Below, piece after piece: positions 6,054 to 6,928 of a stretch of DNA of 6,928 nucleotides. Below the pieces are notes generated by a model. The model had not been told where the DNA came from. It was given only the letters and a program-made list of their open reading frames with translations, and did no database searches. Numbering within the stretch: position 1 is the stretch's first letter; every line of letters begins with the position of its first letter. The DNA comes from Bacteroidota bacterium. Lineage in GTDB: Bacteria > Bacteroidota > Bacteroidia > Chitinophagales > Saprospiraceae. The DNA lies in NCBI GenBank assembly GCA_008501835.1, contig QQUB01000773.1:1-6928 (forward strand), written 5' to 3'. A program made the translations under genes and the position numbers.

Positions 6054-6146
6054 ATGCCTTGTGGAAAGAAGCGTAAGAGACATAAGATTTCGACGCACAA
6101 AAGAAAAAAGAGACTTCGTAAAAACCGTCATAAGAAGAAGAAATAA
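6054..6146 (+). CDS. Very small basic protein, AURKAIP1/COX24-like (bS22-type ribosomal protein candidate)
   Basis: The ATG at 6054 opens a 30-codon frame starting MPCGKKRKRHKISTHKRKKR and ending in four lysines before TAA. Eighteen of 30 residues are Lys or Arg, plus four His. The pattern KRKKRLRKNRHKK matches the C-terminal COX24/AURKAIP1 motif found in mitochondrial mS38 and mycobacterial bS22, both small-subunit ribosomal proteins in rRNA. Near-identical 29-31-residue proteins are, from memory, widespread in Bacteroidota and often lie beside HU and ribonuclease E/G genes, as here. Its ribosomal role in this phylum is inferred. It sits 30 nt after the HU gene and is easily missed by length cut-offs. 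Confidence 0.85.
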   Translation: MPCGKKRKRHKISTHKRKKRLRKNRHKKKK

Positions 6147-6163
6147 TTAATAACGGGTTAGCC

Positions 6164-6217
6164 GGGGTTTATCGCATAATGTTTTCAAAGGGAAGACCTT
6201 CTGTGATAAACCCCTTT
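6164..6217 (+). terminator. Long-stem hairpin after the HU / COX24-like operon
   Basis: GGGGTTTATCGCA (6164-6176) pairs with TGTGATAAACCCC (6202-6214), a 13-bp stem with one G-U pair, and TTT follows. A small AAGG/CCTT hairpin (6188-6191, 6197-6200) fits inside the 25-nt loop. It starts 17 nt after the small gene's stop codon. The stem is strong, but the T-run is only three bases, so termination may be partial, or the element may protect a 3' end. Confidence 0.55.
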
Positions 6218-6349
6218 GGAATTCCTGCATCACAGTATAATGGTACTTGGTTAAGGAAATTCATTTTTGTTACAGTGTGGGAAACGGGTTGGAATAATAA
6301 ATTGAAATACACCATATTGCTCCAATCCGTTTTTTGCCGTTTAAAGAAC

Positions 6350-6389
6350 AGGTTATTTCCCGGGTTAAATTACCCGAAAACCTTTTTTT
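6350..6389 (+). terminator. Second terminator-like hairpin
   Basis: An outer stem AGGTT (6350-6354) / AACCT (6379-6383) and an inner stem CGGGT (6361-6365) / ACCCG (6372-6376) fold around a TAAATT loop, with bulges on the 5' side. A run of seven T (6383-6389) follows directly. It could be the back-up stop for the HU operon or the 3' end of a small RNA starting after 6217. Confidence 0.45.
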
Positions 6390-6461
6390 GAAACGTGATT
6401 CGATTATGGCGAAAAGTCCTCAGAAAACCCATGTGATATACCTTTGAACTGAAGAATAAGC

Positions 6462-6481
6462 ATTGTCTTGATGACAATCAA
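6462..6481. repeat. Two overlapping, mutually exclusive short hairpins
   Basis: ATTGTC (6462-6467) pairs with GACAAT (6473-6478) around TTGAT. The loop TTGAT (6468-6472) can instead pair with ATCAA (6477-6481). Only one of the two can form at a time. They are short and may be chance. Confidence 0.3.
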
Positions 6482-6830
6482 CCTAATGAATAAACAGCCA
6501 TAATATAAACGATGCCGGATCTGTGCCGGGTTTTTACCGGAATCAAATACCTCCAGCATTCGTATAAGAACCTTTTTCATATTTGAACCTCGAATTCTTT
6601 TCGCTTAAATCACGTAGCATTGCCGGTTTTTCAATTAATCATCAGGTGTCAAATGCCTGCTCTTTTCTACTTCTTACCGGCCAAAAATGTATTTCCAGGA
6701 TAAACGATACCGCTCAGGTGTTGTTGTATTGCTGTAGGGACACGCCACTCTGATGCCCTGGGTTGTTGTATATGTTGACCATGGCGTATTGGGCGATTTC
6801 ATGAACATACCCCCGTAAAATGCAATTCAT

Positions 6831-6928
6831 GTGGAAAAGGAACTGATTATCAATTCAAACCAGTCAGAGGTAGAGATTGCTCTTCTGGAAGATTCCAAAC
6901 TGGTTGAACTTCATTACCAAAAAACAAA
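6831..6928 (+). CDS. rng: Ribonuclease E/G family protein, N-terminus only; runs off right edge
   Basis: A GTG at 6831 opens a frame to the window end (32 full codons). It begins VEKELIINSN and continues with EVEIALLEDSKLVELHYQK (14-32), the signature start of RNase G / RNase E: KELIIN, then VxIALLEDxxLVEL. The family cuts single-stranded RNA in rRNA maturation and mRNA decay in the cytoplasm; the S1 and catalytic domains lie outside the window. Upstream the frame meets a TAA at 6816-6818 with no ATG, so GTG is the likely start. An ATG at 6829 is in another frame and stops after five codons. The HU, COX24-like and ribonuclease order is familiar in Bacteroidota, but here a long gap with hairpins precedes it. 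Its promoter was not found. Confidence 0.88.
   Translation, partial: MEKELIINSNQSEVEIALLEDSKLVELHYQKT

Larger units (their letters stand above)
6218..6830. other. Long gap before the ribonuclease gene, no supported gene
   Basis: About 610 nt (685 nt from the last stop codon) contain no open frame that I trust. It holds a second terminator-like hairpin (6350-6389) and nested small stems at 6462-6481. CCGG words occur at 6515, 6526, 6537, 6623 and 6677. A direct repeat of GTTGTTGTAT lies at 6720-6729 and 6762-6771. Minus-strand frames of 58 codons (6580-6404), 44 codons (6808-6674) and 38 codons (6830-6714) exist without recognisable domains. No tRNA, tmRNA or SRP RNA signature is visible. Part of it may be the 5' leader of the ribonuclease mRNA. 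Confidence 0.5.

Noticed and set aside
6179..6391. 70-codon plus-strand frame after the COX24-like gene
   Set aside because: It starts inside the loop of one hairpin and ends at the T-run of another; the product has no family features.
6515..6540. CCGG-ATCTGTG-CCGG followed by GTTTTT as a terminator
   Set aside because: Only a 4-bp stem, because CCGG is self-complementary; too weak to call.

Overview
The window looks like chromosomal DNA from a member of the Bacteroidota, possibly the Saprospiria. The phylum call rests on three things. First, two of the promoters fit the Bacteroidota consensus (a TTTG-like -33 box and a TAnnTTTG-like -7 box) and lie just upstream of start codons that lack a clear Shine-Dalgarno sequence. 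Second, there is a DPE2-type 4-alpha-glucanotransferase with two starch-binding domains. Third, an HU-family protein with the RNI/IPAFKPAK signature is followed by a 30-residue basic COX24-like protein and then ribonuclease E/G. The class-level guess is weak.

Layout. Positions 1-1233 (minus) hold the first 411 codons of malQ, which runs off the left edge. Positions 1234-1552 are non-coding, with a perfect 12-bp inverted repeat against the malQ start. A strong factor-independent terminator (1553-1592, minus) ends the upstream OFA-family MFS transporter gene (3037-1658, minus). That transporter has a leader of about 220 nt with a 53-codon upstream ORF ending 5 nt before its ATG. A divergent control region (about 3205-3618) separates it from glyA (3619-4905, plus). 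An unrecognised conserved-looking 200-residue protein follows (4990-5592, plus). Then come an HU-family gene (5718-6023) and the tiny basic protein gene (6054-6146), which look co-transcribed. A gene-poor stretch of about 680 nt with several hairpins leads to the first 32 codons of ribonuclease E/G (6831 to the right edge).

Functionally this is mostly core metabolism and information processing: maltodextrin breakdown, organic-anion transport, one-carbon/serine-glycine metabolism, nucleoid structure, ribosome-associated function and RNA turnover. I see no mobile element, CRISPR array, tRNA, rRNA, toxin-antitoxin pair or defence system, and no clear evidence of a new multi-gene system. The parts most worth a second look are the transporter leader ORF, the hairpin at the malQ start, the structured gap before the ribonuclease gene, and the unassigned 200-residue protein.
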